Positions 19,201-28,635 are shown, counted from the first letter of the stretch. The stretch is DNA of 60,930 bases from Bacteroidales bacterium (GCA_021740905.1 JAIOYV010000038.1:1-60930), one strand, 5' to 3'. Numbers and translations: made by a program. The notes: generated by a model not told the origin, from the sequence alone.

Positions 19201-22200
19201 TCATTTATAAAGCCACACCCGCATCAAAGATAACAGCTTATCGACGTTTACCGGTTTTGTGAGATAATCGCTGGCTCCGGCGGCAATGCACTTTTCACGA
19301 TCTTCCTTCATTGCCTTTGCTGTAAGTGCTATAATAGGCAACCTGCTGTATTTTGCATCCTTTCGAATAGTCTGCATAGCCTCGTAGCCATCCATCACGG
19401 GCATCATAATGTCCATTAGCACCAAATCGACACTATGTCCATTCTGCAATGCATCCACAGCTTTTTTGCCGTCTTCGGCTTTTATCACATTCATGCCTTT
19501 ATCCTCGAGTATTTGGGTAAGGGCAAAGAGGTTTCTCATGTCATCGTCCACCACCAGGATATTCTTTTTTTCGAACAATTTTTCCTTATCGTGCAGGTTG
19601 GTGATCATTTTTTTCTGATCTTCTGGCATTTCGCTCACAACCCGGTGCAGGAACAAAGCTGTTTCGTCCAATAAGCGTTCTTCCGATTTCACCCCTTTAA
19701 TAATTATGGAATGGGTGAATTGCTGCAACTCGTTGTTCTCCTCTCTGGTAAGTTCCTTCCCTGTGTAAATAATCACAGGGGGGATTTTTATGTCCTTTTC
19801 CTTGCCCAGTTTTTTGAGCAGCTCAAATCCGCTCATATCGGGCAGCCCAAGGTCGAGTACCATACAATCGAATTCCTTGGCACGGATAGCTTCGATGGCT
19901 TTTTTCCCGGTTCCCACATCGGTGGTTTTTACATCCACGTCGCCTATAATCATTTTTATGCTCTTGCGGAGGTTTTCGTCGTCTTCGATAATCAGCAGGT
20001 CTTTCATTTTCCGATCGATAAACTCTTCTAGTTTCTCGAAAGCTATTACCAATTCTTCGCGTTTTACAGGCTTTGTGAGATAACCGATTGCCCCTTTTTT
20101 AAAGGCGTCGATGGTAACCTCGTGCGAAGATATCATGTGGACGGGGATATGTCTGGTATCCGAATTGTCCTTCAACATATCAAGTACCGTAAGCCCATCG
20201 ATCCCGGGTAAATTGATATCCAGCAAAATGGCATTTGGCAGATACTTTTCGGCCAGTTCAAGCCCCTCTTCCCCCGAATGGGAAACAAACGACTGAAATC
20301 CTTTTTCGTGGCAAAGCTGATACAGGATTTTTGCAAACTCGGGGTCGTCTTCCACTACAAGGATGCTTTTTTGACTGGGAGAAATCTTGTCCCTATCGTC
20401 TTCAACAGCGGGCATTTCAGCGGGCATGGCATAAGGCTCTACCACCATTTCGGTACGTTTTGCCTTTTCTTTCAGTGGCTGTGATCCATTCGATTTTGGG
20501 GTGGCTGCTTTGCTGATCCTTGAATCCATCCCCTGCTCTTTTTTCTCTGTTATTTCAAGGGGGAGATACAGGGTGAATTCAGAACCCTTATCGACCTGGC
20601 TGACCAATTTTATTTCGCCTTGTAAAAGTTTGGCCAGCGAACGCGAAATGGATAAGCCCAGTCCGGTGCCACCAAATTTGCGAGAGGTGCTTCCATCGGC
20701 TTGCTGAAAGGCCTCCCAAATTGCCAATTGTTTGTCTTCGGGGATACCGATCCCCGTATCTCTTACCCTGATCCCGATAGAATTTTCTGGTGTCAAGCCA
20801 CTTCGGCTGAGGTCTGTCCCTTCGTCGGGCCGGAATATTTTTACTCCCACGCTACCCTTTTCGGTAAATTTTATAGCATTCGACATCAGGTTTTTGATGA
20901 TTTGATCGATCCGCTGCCTGTCGCTTACAATTGTTTTCGGAAGGTTATCATCGAAATGGATTTCAAGATTCAATCCTTTTTCTTCCATAACATGGCTAAA
21001 ATACTGCCGAATGGAACTGCCCATGATTTCAAGGTCAATGTCCTCCAGGTTGATTGTCATCCGGCCCGATTCGATTTTCGACAGATCTAATATCTCGTTG
21101 ATCAGTGTGAGAAGGTCGATACCACTTTTATAAATGATCTTTGATGATTCGACTTGTTCGGGCGTTAAATTTTTAAGTTTGTTCGTGGTCAGGTTTTGCG
21201 ATAAGATCAAAAGACTGTTGAGCGGGGTGCGCAATTCGTGTGACATGTTGGCGAGAAACTCGGATTTATAGCGGCTTGTTGTTTCCAGTTCTTTGGCCTT
21301 TAATTCAATATCGCTACGTGCAATTTCCAGTTCTATATTTTTTTCGGTAATCCGTTGTTTCTGTTTTTCAAGGGTAACTGTTTTTTCTTCCAGTTCTTCG
21401 TTGGTCACCCTGAGCTCTTCTTGCTGTTGCTGCAGATGCTGCTCGCTACGTTTCAGAGCTATGGTCTGTTCTTCCAGTTCTTCGTTGGCTACTCTAAGCT
21501 CTTCCTGCTGCACCTGTAATTCTTCGTTGGTTTGCTTTAGTTCTTCTTGTTGGTGCTGGAGGGCATTGGCCTGTTCCTGGGTTTTTTCGAGCAATAATTG
21601 AACTTCGGATCTTGCCGAGGACGAATTCAGGCTTATGGCAAGGGTTTCCATCACCATGCTTAAAAACTCGACTTTCAGGTCATCGAATTCTTCAATTGAA
21701 CCCAACTCAATTACACCAATTACTTTACTTTCAAAAATAATAGGGAAAACAACAATACTTCGAGGAATGGTATCGCCCAGACCTGAGTTTATTCGTATGT
21801 AATCGTCGGGCACCTGCGAAATCGAAATCATTTCGCGCTCGAAAGCTGCCTGTCCCACAAGGCCCTCGCCAAATTCAATTTTATTTGTAATGCCTTTTCT
21901 TTTAGAAAAAGCATAGCTGGCAGTCAGGCTCAGGTATTTTTCTTCTTTGTCGGTTAGGTAGATAGCACCAATCTGGGCATCGATATATTTTGAAATAAAG
22001 GTGATAATATTGCGCGAAATGGTGGTAATATCCAAATCGCCCCGCATACGGTTGTTCAATTCGTTCACACCGGTCTTGATCCAATTCTGTTGATTCGTTT
22101 CGCGGGTGGCCTCTTTCAGTGAGTCGGCCATCCTTTCCAACGATATACCCATTGTGTCGTGTTCGCTCAATGGTTTATAGTCGTTTTCGAAGTTTCCCTT

Positions 22201-23040
22201 TCCGATTTCGTGGGCAAACTCCGACGATTCTTTCAGCCCGTTGATCAACTGGTTCAGGGCAAGTGTCATTTCTCCTGTTTCATCGTTGCCGCCTTGAAGT
22301 TCTTCTTCGGGCAAAACACCAAGGCTCATCTTCTGGATAATGGCTTTTAAATTGTTTATAGGGACAACTAAGGCGCGCGTGGTAAGAAAGCCCGTTGCCA
22401 CGGCCACGCCCAGAAGGATAAAGCCCATTAATAGAATCAATGTCTTGAAGCCATCAAAGGAGCTTTCCATTTTAGTGAGACTGGCTTTTACTTTTTCGTT
22501 TTGCTTGTTGACGAGTGCCTGCAATTGTTTGGTGATATTCTGAGTAATAGAATAGATTTCGCCACCGCTCTCTAATTCCGGTTCAATCATCATCATGATC
22601 ATTGGATCGCGATAATTGTCCATCTCACTTAAGTCATCCATCAAGGCTAAATGCCTTTCTTTTAAAGTATCGGTAATAGAAATTTGGATAGATTTATATT
22701 CACCTTGAGAAAGGGTATCCCAAAAAAGTGAGAGTGTATCAATTTTCGAAAAAAGTGAAGGTATCCTCGTTGAGTATAAGCTACGAAATCGATCCTTGTC
22801 GAGATCGAAAGCATTTTCTACATGCACCCAATTCTTCGCGAGCATCAATGAATTTGAAATTTCGGAAAAGAGTTCCCCAAGAATATTGGCAGAGGGTGAA
22901 TAAACCTTGTTGATATCATCGCTGATCTTTCTGTTTTTTTCAAGTGTGCGATATGTCAGGCCACTACTAATAATTACACCGAGTACAACAATTCCAAATC
23001 CAAAAAGCAGCTTAGTTGATATGGTATTTTTAAATTTCAT
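19201..23040 (-). CDS. Membrane hybrid histidine kinase with HAMP, GAF and three receiver domains
   Basis: 1,279 aa. Membrane segment 1 (about 10-31), an extracytoplasmic helical sensor of some 165 residues, membrane segment 2 (about 197-218), HAMP (about 213-287), GAF (about 317-473), a long coiled coil with QQEEL/NEELE repeats (about 480-593), HisKA with His near residue 600 (MSHELRTPLNSL), HATPase_c (DTGIGIPEDK; GGTGLGLSIS near 790), then three receivers: REC1 (about 893-995, LLDINLPGIDG), REC2 (about 1013-1127, VLDLGLPDMSG) and REC3 (about 1158-1279, LMDIMMPVMDGYE). All three keep the acceptor Asp. No HPt domain is seen, so the final phosphate acceptor lies elsewhere. It follows the YfiR-like gene by 35 bp, suggesting that the periplasmic protein feeds its sensor domain. 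Confidence 0.93.
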   Translation of the reverse strand: MKFKNTISTKLLFGFGIVVLGVIISSGLTYRTLEKNRKISDDINKVYSPSANILGELFSEISNSLMLAKNWVHVENAFDLDKDRFRSLYSTRIPSLFSKIDTLSLFWDTLSQGEYKSIQISITDTLKERHLALMDDLSEMDNYRDPMIMMMIEPELESGGEIYSITQNITKQLQALVNKQNEKVKASLTKMESSFDGFKTLILLMGFILLGVAVATGFLTTRALVVPINNLKAIIQKMSLGVLPEEELQGGNDETGEMTLALNQLINGLKESSEFAHEIGKGNFENDYKPLSEHDTMGISLERMADSLKEATRETNQQNWIKTGVNELNNRMRGDLDITTISRNIITFISKYIDAQIGAIYLTDKEEKYLSLTASYAFSKRKGITNKIEFGEGLVGQAAFEREMISISQVPDDYIRINSGLGDTIPRSIVVFPIIFESKVIGVIELGSIEEFDDLKVEFLSMVMETLAISLNSSSARSEVQLLLEKTQEQANALQHQQEELKQTNEELQVQQEELRVANEELEEQTIALKRSEQHLQQQQEELRVTNEELEEKTVTLEKQKQRITEKNIELEIARSDIELKAKELETTSRYKSEFLANMSHELRTPLNSLLILSQNLTTNKLKNLTPEQVESSKIIYKSGIDLLTLINEILDLSKIESGRMTINLEDIDLEIMGSSIRQYFSHVMEEKGLNLEIHFDDNLPKTIVSDRQRIDQIIKNLMSNAIKFTEKGSVGVKIFRPDEGTDLSRSGLTPENSIGIRVRDTGIGIPEDKQLAIWEAFQQADGSTSRKFGGTGLGLSISRSLAKLLQGEIKLVSQVDKGSEFTLYLPLEITEKKEQGMDSRISKAATPKSNGSQPLKEKAKRTEMVVEPYAMPAEMPAVEDDRDKISPSQKSILVVEDDPEFAKILYQLCHEKGFQSFVSHSGEEGLELAEKYLPNAILLDINLPGIDGLTVLDMLKDNSDTRHIPVHMISSHEVTIDAFKKGAIGYLTKPVKREELVIAFEKLEEFIDRKMKDLLIIEDDENLRKSIKMIIGDVDVKTTDVGTGKKAIEAIRAKEFDCMVLDLGLPDMSGFELLKKLGKEKDIKIPPVIIYTGKELTREENNELQQFTHSIIIKGVKSEERLLDETALFLHRVVSEMPEDQKKMITNLHDKEKLFEKKNILVVDDDMRNLFALTQILEDKGMNVIKAEDGKKAVDALQNGHSVDLVLMDIMMPVMDGYEAMQTIRKDAKYSRLPIIALTAKAMKEDREKCIAAGASDYLTKPVNVDKLLSLMRVWLYK

Positions 23041-23075
23041 AAACGCATCTTTTAATCCGACAAAAAACCTTATTC

Positions 23076-23579
23076 TTACACTATTATTGCAAGCTTTTCG
23101 AGATCGGCACTTATTTTAAGTCCCTGTTTTGTTATATTGTCCTTGTTCAATTCAAATTTTAATTTCCCATCTTTCTCAAGGAAATTTATTCCCGACCCAG
23201 ATTTTGCCATACCCTTTTTGTCTGTTATAAATAGTGTTGGTTTGTCGGCAAGCACTGCTTTTGCTTTATCAAGCTGGTCGCTTTCATTTGACGCAATGAA
23301 TAAAATTTGGCAGTTTTCAATTTTAGAAACATCGGAGAAAACTTTGACCACAATAGTACGTGTACCTACTTTTTTTGCTGAGGCCACATTTTCGAGTTCA
23401 GCAATAATATCTGATTTTCCTAATACTCCAATAACAAAATCGCCCGAACTGACCTCTTTGGGCCATTCAATCTTTTTGGTGAAATTGTAAATGTAAATCG
23501 CCTCAAATTTTTCTTTCTGACTATAGGCAGCAGTCAAGGCCAAACACAACAATAAAACTGAAATACTTATTTTTTTCAT
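23076..23579 (-). CDS. YfiR-like periplasmic protein (DUF4154 family)
   Basis: 167 aa with a signal peptide (about 1-20, cleavage near AYSQ). The mature part matches the YfiR/DUF4154 pattern: YIYNFTKKIEWP at the start, FVIGVLGKS in the first strand-helix unit, ILFIASNES and FITDKKGMAKSGSGINF in the middle. In Pseudomonas, YfiR is a periplasmic inhibitor of the diguanylate cyclase YfiN. In Bacteroidota this family often precedes membrane sensor kinases, as here, where the next gene starts 35 bp further. Role inferred: periplasmic partner of that kinase. No diguanylate cyclase is present in the window. Confidence 0.87.
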   Translation of the reverse strand: MKKISISVLLLCLALTAAYSQKEKFEAIYIYNFTKKIEWPKEVSSGDFVIGVLGKSDIIAELENVASAKKVGTRTIVVKVFSDVSKIENCQILFIASNESDQLDKAKAVLADKPTLFITDKKGMAKSGSGINFLEKDGKLKFELNKDNITKQGLKISADLEKLAIIV

Positions 23580-23955
23580 ACTAAAAACCTTATTCCGTAT
23601 TAATTTCTTTTCACATCAAAGCAGTACTATTTCCCGTTCGAAACCTGGATACCCTAATCCTTTTTTCCTCTCGGAATTACTGCAAAATAAACAACTTTAC
23701 GTATTGTTAAAACAGTTTGTTTAACAAATACAGTCGATTTGTACGGAAAGGAAAAGTAAAGGTTTTAGGCTAAGCCAAAAGTATAATTAAGCCTGAAGAT
23801 GTTTCAGCATACAAAAAATCACTTGTCTCAACATCCTTATATAGAAAAAAACTAAATTTCAAAAGCTTAATATTGAATCTACCTTTATGATTTGCTTTTT
23901 ACATATATTTAGCGCGGCCGACAAATTTAAGGGGATTTTTTGTTGGAGCCAGCCA
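23580..23955. other. AT-rich intergenic stretch upstream of the YfiR-like gene
   Basis: This stretch holds the region from which the minus-strand kinase operon must be transcribed. I see no good match to TAnnTTTG on the minus strand. The small open frames of 60-70 codons on the minus strand around 23859-24099 overlap hairpins, start without a plausible leader and resemble no family; I treat them as non-coding. Confidence 0.5.
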
Positions 23956-24284
23956 CTCCGGTATAAAATGGGGAACCGGAGACACTTGTGAACATAGTAC
24001 AACAATACAGTGAGGTGTTGTACTATAGAGATGGAAAAGCAATACGGATACGATTGATACACAAATCCGGGAAATTCCAGTAGCAGAGGAGAATAACATG
24101 AATACTAATTTCTCACATATCTCAAGGTCTGTACACGAGTGTCGGCGTGGCTTGGAGCCACACCGACACTATGCCGGCAGGATTAGGGGAAATTTCAGTC
24201 TGTCCAGTCGGAGTGCGACTAAAAGTCGCGCCCCGACTTATGCCCGTAACAAAATTTCACAGGCAGAGGGATTTTACTCTCTGC
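23956..24284. repeat. Cluster of five hairpins, possible structured RNA or degenerate mobile element
   Basis: Five inverted repeats occur within 330 bp: 23956-23962/23975-23981 (7 bp perfect), 23994-24004/24016-24026 (11 bp perfect with an 11-nt loop), 24138-24152/24156-24170 (15 bp, one mismatch), 24206-24220/24224-24238 (15 bp, one mismatch and one G-U pair), and 24263-24268/24279-24284 (6 bp). No protein-coding gene explains the region. A small 72-codon frame across it is judged spurious. It ends 28 bp before the next gene and may form its leader. Confidence 0.6.
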
Positions 24285-24312
24285 TTAATATTAACGTTAA
24301 AATCAACTCAAA

Positions 24313-24975
24313 ATGAAAAATTTAATGCTTTTCGTGTTTCTGCTTTTTAATGTTTCAGTTGTACCTGCACAAAACTGCGATTTGGGTTACAGCGACCAGA
24401 TCGTTGATGTGTTTGACAATAAAATTAGAATTGTACAAATTTCCGGATTCTCATTTGGTTCTGGGGGGGCATGTCCACAAATTGAAATATATAGTATTGA
24501 TGTATCCCAAAACCAGGTAATAGTTCAGTTTTATTATAATATATGCGCTGCATGGCCTCAACTTGGATGCGTAAGTGTTGACACATTTTTTAGTAATCCA
24601 TTATCTGTTTCATCTTATGAACTGATAATACATACAAATATAATTACATGTGGTTACCAATACCCTGACTTAGACACACTGTACGACTGCGATATTGATA
24701 CTCTTAATTTTGAAATTCTCGGCCTTTCAGAAAATTTATTTCAAAATGGCAAGGAGCTTTATCCAAACCCGGCGAATGGTTTACTGACAGTAAACACAGG
24801 CATCCCGATAGATAACATCGAAATATATAATTTGTCGGGAGTGTTGGTGCATAAAGAAAAAATAAATGCCAAAAGCGCCACCCTCGATGTGTCGGCACTG
24901 CCACCTGTCCATTACTTGCTAAGAGCAATCGGCAAAGATGAAGTTTGGGTGGAGAAATTTGTGGTGATACGGTAG
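24313..24975 (+). CDS. Small T9SS-sorted secreted protein, function unknown
   Basis: 220 aa. Signal peptide (about 1-19, cleavage near VPAQ), an unrecognised middle domain with six cysteines (CDLGY, GGACPQ, NICAAW, LGCVS, ITCGY, YDCDID; about 22-140) and a type A T9SS sorting domain (about 148-220, starting ELYPNPANGLLTV). The even set of cysteines suggests disulfide-stabilised extracellular folding. It stands alone, downstream of the hairpin cluster and followed by a hairpin repeat. I do not recognise the middle domain. Confidence 0.8.
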   Translation: MKNLMLFVFLLFNVSVVPAQNCDLGYSDQIVDVFDNKIRIVQISGFSFGSGGACPQIEIYSIDVSQNQVIVQFYYNICAAWPQLGCVSVDTFFSNPLSVSSYELIIHTNIITCGYQYPDLDTLYDCDIDTLNFEILGLSENLFQNGKELYPNPANGLLTVNTGIPIDNIEIYNLSGVLVHKEKINAKSATLDVSALPPVHYLLRAIGKDEVWVEKFVVIR

Positions 24976-24998
24976 CAAACCTGGCAGCATCCGAAAAC

Positions 24999-25051
24999 CT
25001 GACAGCGTCCGCAGGATCCCGAAATGATCGGGACTTGCTCTGTCAGCGTTT
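24999..25051. repeat. Hairpin and 36-bp dispersed repeat after a T9SS gene
   Basis: The outer stem CTGACAG (24999-25005) / CTGTCAG (25040-25046) encloses an inner hairpin TCCCGAAATGATCGGGA. The 36 bp at 25016-25051 recur, as the reverse complement with two mismatches, at 57777-57812, again just past the stop codon of a T9SS gene. It probably serves as a terminator and belongs to a dispersed repeat family. Confidence 0.7.
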
Positions 25052-25093
25052 GCAGATTTACAAATGACCGGGTGACTAATAATTATCCGGTCA

Positions 25094-25123
25094 TTTGTTT
25101 ATTGCCAATTTTAAGTAATTTTG
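25094..25123 (+). promoter_or_regulatory. Promoter of the aldehyde dehydrogenase gene
   Basis: TTTG at 25094-25097 and TAATTTTG at 25116-25123, 18-nt spacer, match the Bacteroidota -33/-7 consensus. The -7 box ends 23 bp before the ATG at 25147, which supports that start over the longer frame from 25024. Confidence 0.65.
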
Positions 25124-25146
25124 CTCATCACTCAAATCAAAATAAT

Positions 25147-26565
25147 ATGAATTACGATATTTATGTGGGTGGGCGCTTTGTTCAAACATCCGAAGAAATA
25201 CAAGTGAAGAACCCTCATACCGGCGAGTTGGTGGCCACAACTTATTTAGCTGGAAAAGAGGAACTGGAAACTTCAATAAGCAAAGCCGAAAGCATAAAAG
25301 ATGAAATGGCAAATCTTCCTTCGTACAAAAAATACGAAATCCTGATGGAGATTGCCCATGGAATTGAAAAGGACAAAGACCGTCTGGCTGCTGTTTTAGC
25401 CAAAGAAGCTGCCAAACCTTTGAAATATGCACTGGGAGAAATTATGCGTGCCAGCCAAACTTTTTTAGTCGCAGCCGAAGAAGCGAAGCGATTGCCCGGC
25501 GAAGTGTTGTCGATTGACTGGACCCCTGCCGGTGCCGGAAAAGAAGGCTACGTGAAATATTTCCCCATTGGGCTGGTGGCCGGGATTGCCCCTTTTAATT
25601 TCCCGCTCAATCTGGCTGTGCATAAAATCGCACCTGCCATTGCTGCCGGAAATCCTATAATCCTGAAACCATCCCGCTCCACACCACTTTCGGTTTTAGA
25701 ACTGGCTAAAATAATCGACAAAACTGCCTTGCCTAAAGGTGCAGTTTCTATTTTGCCGATGGACCGTGTGGCAGGCAACCAATTGATTACCGACCCACGG
25801 TTCAGCATGATTTCGTTTACCGGTTCCCCGTCTGTGGGCTGGAAAATCAAACGCGATGCCGGCAAAAAGAAAGTAGTGCTAGAACTGGGTGGTAATGCTG
25901 GAGTGATTGTTTCCGGGTCGGCCAATCTTGATTTGGCTGTTGCGAAAACAGTGGTGGGTGGCTATGCCTATTCGGGGCAGGTGTGTATCCATGTGCAAAG
26001 GATATTGGTGCACGAGTCCATTTTCGATCCCTTTGCGGAAAAATTCATCGAAAAATTAAATCTACTTAAAGTAGGTAAACCAGAAGATGCCAATACTGAT
26101 ATTTCGGCCATGATTGATGAAGAAAATGCCATCAGGGTGGAAGAATGGGTGAATGAAGCAGTGGCCGATGGGGCAAAAATACTGGCTGGTGGCAAACGCA
26201 GCGGCAGCTATTTCGAACCAACCCTGTTGACCTGCACCCGGCTGGAAATGAAAGTGTGCTCGCTGGAAGTCTTTGGCCCTGTGGTGACCCTCGAAAAATA
26301 CAACGATTTCCACGAAGCCGTGGCCTACATCAACGATTCGGAGTATGGACTGCAGGCAGGTGTTTTTACAGATACCCTCAGCGAAATGAACTATGCGTTC
26401 CAAAAGCTAGAAGTGGGCGGTGTGATAATCAACGATGTGCCCACTTTCCGGGTCGATCACATGCCTTATGGAGGGATTAAAAACTCTGGTTTTGGCAGGG
26501 AAGGTCTTAAATATGCCATCCATGAAATGCTGGAACCTCGATTGCTGGTGAAGAATATTCTCTAA
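25147..26565 (+). CDS. NAD(P)-dependent aldehyde dehydrogenase
   Basis: 472 aa, complete ALDH-superfamily enzyme oxidising an aldehyde to the acid. Start chosen at 25147 because the residues after it (MNYDIYVGGRFVQ) match the usual ALDH N-terminus and a promoter sits between the two candidate starts. Visible motifs: cofactor-binding GLVAGIAPFNFPLNLAVHK, the general-base Glu in VLELGGN (about residue 245), the catalytic Cys in SGQVCIHVQ (about 279), and FGPVVTLEKY near the C-terminus. The Cys context (QVCIHVQR) is of the lactaldehyde/phosphonoacetaldehyde-like or GapN-like ALDH groups rather than a betaine aldehyde dehydrogenase, but the substrate cannot be read from the sequence. It is a single-gene unit. 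Confidence 0.93.
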   Translation: MNYDIYVGGRFVQTSEEIQVKNPHTGELVATTYLAGKEELETSISKAESIKDEMANLPSYKKYEILMEIAHGIEKDKDRLAAVLAKEAAKPLKYALGEIMRASQTFLVAAEEAKRLPGEVLSIDWTPAGAGKEGYVKYFPIGLVAGIAPFNFPLNLAVHKIAPAIAAGNPIILKPSRSTPLSVLELAKIIDKTALPKGAVSILPMDRVAGNQLITDPRFSMISFTGSPSVGWKIKRDAGKKKVVLELGGNAGVIVSGSANLDLAVAKTVVGGYAYSGQVCIHVQRILVHESIFDPFAEKFIEKLNLLKVGKPEDANTDISAMIDEENAIRVEEWVNEAVADGAKILAGGKRSGSYFEPTLLTCTRLEMKVCSLEVFGPVVTLEKYNDFHEAVAYINDSEYGLQAGVFTDTLSEMNYAFQKLEVGGVIINDVPTFRVDHMPYGGIKNSGFGREGLKYAIHEMLEPRLLVKNIL

Positions 26566-26649
26566 GTTTAAATCCAGATTACTTTGATCAGAAATAGAAC
26601 TTTTATATCTCTTGTTGCGTAAGGGAATTGAATTTTTTAAAATATTAGA

Positions 26650-28635
26650 ATGATGAGAAAAATTTTAGGATCGATTATTATTGTGTTTTCTATTTCTGTT
26701 GTTTGGGGTCAGGCCGACAGTCTTGATATGGATGCTCTCTTTGAGATGTCGCTGGAAGAGCTCATGAACAAACAGGTAATTACCGCTGCTAAATATGTGC
26801 AAACCACCTCCGAAGCGGCTTCATCCATATCCATCATTACTGCTGAAGACATCAGAAACTACGGGTATTCTTCTTTGGATGAGATCCTCAACAGTCTTAA
26901 AGGATTTTATATTACGAACGATAGAAATTACACATACATTGGAAATCGTGGATTTAGCAGACCGTCGGACTATAACAACCGTATTTTATTGCTTTTGAAT
27001 GGTCATGAGCTAAATGAAAATGTGTATGGATCTGCGTTACTCGGTTCTGAGTTAGCGCTCAACATGGATTATATAAAGCAAATCGAGATTGTTCGTGGGC
27101 CGGGATCCTGTCTTTATGGAACAGGGGCAATGCTAAACGTAATCAATATAATAACGAAAGATGGTGGAGAGATCGACGGTGTTGATGTTGCTGCAACCTT
27201 CGGAAGCTATAATAAGAAGGAAGTTGCTGCAACTTACGGATCAAAATTTCAGAATGGACTTGATTTTTCTGTTAGCGGGCTTCTAAGCCAGAATGATGGC
27301 ATCGATTTTTACTTTGAGGAACTTGATGCCCCTGAAACCAATAATGGGATATCGGAAGGAAATGACTGGGATAAATTAGGGGGTATCTTTTCAACATTAA
27401 AATATAAGGATTTAACCTTTATTTCTTCGTTTACCCGCCGCGACAAAGGAATACCTACCGGTGCATGGGAAACAGACCTCGATAATAAAACATGGTCGAG
27501 GGATGAAAGGCTGTTTGCCGAAATAGCCTACAATAAAAAGTTGACCGATAAAAGTGATCTTAAATTAAGGTCATTTTACGATGGTTATCATTACTACGGA
27601 GAATATCCCACCAATGATACTTTGTATCTTGATAACTCGGATGGTAAATGGGTAGGGGCTGAAGCACAGTATTTTTTATCGCTCCAAAAGAATAAAATGG
27701 TTGCAGGCCTTCAATACAAAGGTAGTTTTATGGCCAACTACAAATATTGGGACGAGTTTGGTAATTATAACTTCGACGATAATTTCAAGTACTCCATATT
27801 TTCGTGCTATCTCAATGATGAATTAAAACTTACTTCAAAGATAAATCTTTCCGCCGGGCTTCGATACGATGCCTACTCTTATACCGGTTCTGCTATTACT
27901 CCCAGGTTAGGCCTTATTTATAAGATAAAAGACAGGTCAACTATAAAATTACTGTACGGAGAAGCTTACAGATCGCCCAACATTGCTGAAAAGTATTTTG
28001 TGGAAGAAAACTACCTTAAAAGAAATCCTAATATAAAATCAGAGAGAATCAACACCAAAGAAATAGTTTTTGAACAGCAACTGGGCCATAAAGTGTTGGG
28101 ATCGTTGAGCTTGTATCATTACAAAATGGATAATTTGATCAATCAGGAAATTGATCCTGTTGATTCACTGGTATTTTATCAGAACAAAGGGGAAGTAACT
28201 GGAAAAGGTATTGAAATGGAGCTCCGATTTAAAGCCACCAAAAATAGTTCAGGATATATCAATTGCGGCATCCAGGAATCAACCGAACTGGCAACCGATT
28301 CATTGAATAAAGAGTATGATAAAGAACTTAGCAATTCTCCTTTTTTCATCCTGAAAGCAGGTTGGTCCCAAACAATTGCAGGTGTGCTTATTGTTTCGCC
28401 TGAAGTATTTTATGAATCGGGTAGGAATACTGTTTACGACACTGAAACGGACCCCCTGTTTTTGACCAATATTAATGTGTCGAGCAAGACCTTCCTGAAA
28501 TATTTCAGGGTATCCGGTAAAATCAGAAACCTGTTTGATGCCGAGTATAGCATTCCTGGTGGTTTTGAACACGCTTCACCGTCGATACCTCAAAATAAAA
28601 GAAGCTTCACAATTCAGTTAAGTGCCACTTTTTAA
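26650..28635 (+). CDS. TonB-dependent outer-membrane receptor
   Basis: 661 aa with a signal peptide (about 1-20, cleavage near VWGQ). After it comes the segment LFEMSLEELMNKQVITAAK, a conserved N-terminus of one receptor family, then a plug domain (about 45-170; ITAEDIRNYGYSSLDEIL, IEIVRGPGSCLYGTGAML) and a barrel ending SFTIQLSATF with the expected terminal Phe. Receptors with this N-terminus are often encoded near YfiR-like proteins and sensor kinases in other bacteria, and such a pair lies 3 kb upstream on the other strand. Substrate unknown; an iron chelate or another signal ligand is possible. Two ATG codons (26650, 26653) are adjacent. Confidence 0.92.
   Translation: MMRKILGSIIIVFSISVVWGQADSLDMDALFEMSLEELMNKQVITAAKYVQTTSEAASSISIITAEDIRNYGYSSLDEILNSLKGFYITNDRNYTYIGNRGFSRPSDYNNRILLLLNGHELNENVYGSALLGSELALNMDYIKQIEIVRGPGSCLYGTGAMLNVINIITKDGGEIDGVDVAATFGSYNKKEVAATYGSKFQNGLDFSVSGLLSQNDGIDFYFEELDAPETNNGISEGNDWDKLGGIFSTLKYKDLTFISSFTRRDKGIPTGAWETDLDNKTWSRDERLFAEIAYNKKLTDKSDLKLRSFYDGYHYYGEYPTNDTLYLDNSDGKWVGAEAQYFLSLQKNKMVAGLQYKGSFMANYKYWDEFGNYNFDDNFKYSIFSCYLNDELKLTSKINLSAGLRYDAYSYTGSAITPRLGLIYKIKDRSTIKLLYGEAYRSPNIAEKYFVEENYLKRNPNIKSERINTKEIVFEQQLGHKVLGSLSLYHYKMDNLINQEIDPVDSLVFYQNKGEVTGKGIEMELRFKATKNSSGYINCGIQESTELATDSLNKEYDKELSNSPFFILKAGWSQTIAGVLIVSPEVFYESGRNTVYDTETDPLFLTNINVSSKTFLKYFRVSGKIRNLFDAEYSIPGGFEHASPSIPQNKRSFTIQLSATF

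Noticed and set aside
23859-24099. Two small minus-strand frames upstream of the T9SS gene
   Set aside because: They overlap each other in different frames and overlap hairpins; no promoter, no family resemblance.
23930-24290. Possible group II intron or IS-type element
   Set aside because: The hairpins prompted the idea, but there is no reverse transcriptase or transposase gene, no recognisable domain V hairpin, and no flanking target duplication that I could find. Kept only as a hairpin cluster.
24098-24316. 72-codon open frame across the hairpin cluster
   Set aside because: It lies over the strongest inverted repeats, has unusual composition (Arg/Ser-rich), overlaps the start of the real downstream gene, and resembles no protein family.
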